In this document: piece after piece, positions 6,789-7,829 of the stretch
Numbering within the stretch: the first letter of the stretch is position 1
How the letters are laid out: each line of letters opens with the position of its first letter
NCBI GenBank assembly: GCA_025927795.1
Contig: JAICKT010000202.1
Location: forward strand, 1 to 7,829
DNA: 7,829 nucleotides
Origin: Parafilimonas sp.
GTDB taxonomy: Bacteria > Bacteroidota > Bacteroidia > Chitinophagales > Chitinophagaceae
Reading direction: 5' to 3'
Made by a program: the position numbers and the translations under genes
The notes under the pieces: model-generated
What the model was told of the DNA's origin: nothing
Databases searched by the model: none
What the model saw: only the letters and a program-made list of their open reading frames with translations

Positions 6789-7643
6789 TTATTCGCCTGC
6801 TTTAACTAAACCAAGCTTTGCTTCCAAACTTAATGTTGCATGAGGTACAGCGCGCAATCTTGCTTTATCAATCAATTTACCGGTAACGCGACAAATGCCA
6901 TAAGTTTTATTTTCAATACGAATCAATGCTTTTTCCAAATGATCTATGTATGTAATTTGGCGGCTTGCCATTTGGCTCAGTTGCTCGCGTTCCATGCTCA
7001 TACTGCCATCTTCCATTGTCATGTAACGGTTTTCGCTTTCATCTCCACCCATATCATCTTTTCTTGTTATCAAACCCTGCAAATAAGCGAGTTCTTTTTT
7101 TGCAGATTCTAACTTTTTCTGAATGAGTTCCCTGAAATCATTCAACTCTGCATCAGTATACCGAACCAAGGGTTCACTTGGCTTTATAGCATCTTGTCTT
7201 TGTTCGAGTGATTTATAAGAAGGTTGATATGGAACACTTGTTTTTGTGGTTATCTTAGGTAGCTTAACTTCTTTTAAAGGTTCTTGTTTTTTTGGAGTTT
7301 GCTTTTGAGCTTTTACAACGGGTTTAATTTCGTCATGCTTTTTTTGTTTTGCCATGGGTATTTCCTTATGTTTTTCATTTATACGGGAAGCAGGTTTAGC
7401 CACCACTTTTGTTGATGCTTTAACGGCTGCTTTTTTTGTTATTTTATTTACGGGTTTTGCAACAGGCTTTGCAGGTTTTTTATCTGCACCTTTTTTAGGC
7501 GCAGCCTTTTTCGCTGGTTTATTTACAGCTTTATGTAAAGGCTTTTTATTTTTAGCTGGCTTGGCAATAGGTTTTTTTGAAGCGGCAGCTTTTTTTACTG
7601 TCTTTTTCACGACTGATTTTTTTACGATTTTTTTCTGTGGCAT
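6789..7643 (-). CDS. DksA/TraR-family protein, zinc finger degenerate, with lysine-rich N-terminal tail
   Basis: This 284-residue protein has two parts. Residues 1-96 are low complexity, about one third Lys (32 of 96) with many Ala and Pro, like histone H1 or other nucleic-acid-binding tails. Residues 97-150 are a charged linker. From about 153 the sequence is DksA-like: an alpha-helical hairpin (about 155-187 and 208-237) and the terminal finger with YGICRVTGKLI (238-248) and RLRAVPHATLS (252-262). At the CxxC-x17-CxxC spacing only Cys241 remains; Thr244, Ser262 and Ala265 replace the other three, so zinc binding is unlikely. Finger loss of this kind is familiar in Bacteroidota homologues. 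DksA proteins bind the RNA polymerase secondary channel; whether this one does is inference. An in-frame TAG six bases upstream, the stop of the preceding ileS-like gene, fixes the upstream limit. No Shine-Dalgarno sequence is near, so coupling to that gene is likely. Met97 (7353-7355) is a possible second start. Confidence 0.88.
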   Translation of the reverse strand: MPQKKIVKKSVVKKTVKKAAASKKPIAKPAKNKKPLHKAVNKPAKKAAPKKGADKKPAKPVAKPVNKITKKAAVKASTKVVAKPASRINEKHKEIPMAKQKKHDEIKPVVKAQKQTPKKQEPLKEVKLPKITTKTSVPYQPSYKSLEQRQDAIKPSEPLVRYTDAELNDFRELIQKKLESAKKELAYLQGLITRKDDMGGDESENRYMTMEDGSMSMEREQLSQMASRQITYIDHLEKALIRIENKTYGICRVTGKLIDKARLRAVPHATLSLEAKLGLVKAGE

Positions 7644-7649
7644 AGTTCG

Positions 7650-7829
7650 CTATCGTTTTTTGTTTACGCTCACCTTCAACAGATTATCGTTTACTTCGAT
7701 CTCAGTGCCATCCTTTATTTCGGGCACCCAGCTTAGATTATCTGCCAAAATTTCGGCGCAAATATAGTTTTTAAATGTATTGATAGAGGGTTTAAGTGAA
7801 GTATTGTCGAGAACATTTATTAGTATTCT
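7650..7829 (-). CDS. ileS: Isoleucine-tRNA ligase, C-terminal end (partial, cut by window edge)
   Basis: An open frame runs without a stop from the window edge (7829) to a TAG at 7650-7652, giving the last 59 residues of a larger protein. The segment NYICAEILADNLSWV, followed by DGTEIEVNDNLLKVSV, fits the extreme C-terminus of bacterial IleRS, the enzyme that charges tRNA-Ile. This part lies after the anticodon-binding region, so no catalytic motif (HIGH, KMSKS) can be checked here. Support from context: in Bacteroidota genomes ileS is commonly followed by a DksA/TraR-family gene, as here. The stop codon is six bases before the DksA-like start and in the same reading frame, so the two genes form an operon with probable translational coupling. 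The call rests on a short segment and gene order; the frame being coding is more certain than the name. Confidence 0.72.
   Translation of the reverse strand, partial: RILINVLDNTSLKPSINTFKNYICAEILADNLSWVPEIKDGTEIEVNDNLLKVSVNKKR

Noticed and set aside
7354..7767. Plus-strand open frame encoding a Phe/Ala/Gly-rich, membrane-like protein
   Set aside because: It is the antisense image of the lysine-rich tail of the DksA-like gene: Lys codons read as Phe on the other strand. It also runs into the end of the ileS-like frame.

Overview
The window looks like a chromosomal segment of a Bacteroidota bacterium, most likely of the Chitinophagaceae type. The evidence is AT-rich DNA, starts with A-rich leaders and hardly any Shine-Dalgarno sequence, signal peptides ending in '-AQ' or '-CQ', a PcrA/UvrD helicase with the C-terminal HxKFGxG (Tudor-like) module, and a zinc-less DksA-family gene directly after what reads as the end of ileS. 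The genus is not determinable from this sequence.

Layout, left to right: a secreted NTF2/SnoaL-like protein (98-661, +); a palindrome of 7-bp units that fills the gap to the next gene; a PcrA/UvrD helicase (729-3053, -); a divergent intergenic region; a small unknown protein, here called paralog A (3235-3555, +); a secreted GH2 enzyme of the mannosylglycoprotein endo-beta-mannosidase type (3565-6198, -); a 202-bp divergent region; paralog B, a second copy of the unknown protein (6401-6718, +); a strong intrinsic terminator; a DksA/TraR-like protein with a lysine-rich tail (6789-7643, -); and the last 59 codons of a gene read as ileS (7650-7829, -), cut by the window edge. No gene-free stretch exceeds about 200 bp, and no tRNA, rRNA, CRISPR array or insertion sequence was seen.

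The genes do not form one pathway. ileS and the DksA-like gene form an evident operon, read leftward and ending at the terminator. The helicase is a stand-alone repair gene. The GH2 enzyme has no SusC/SusD or other carbohydrate genes beside it in this window. It is flanked by the two paralogous small proteins, whose upstream regions also resemble each other, so the duplicated unit seems to be gene plus promoter.

The points most worth a second look are the heptad palindrome that contributes the GA of the TGA stop codons of both neighbouring genes, the paralog pair with its shared upstream element, and the DksA-like protein with three of four zinc cysteines missing and a possible internal start. 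I found no convincing evidence of a new multi-gene defence or mobile system.
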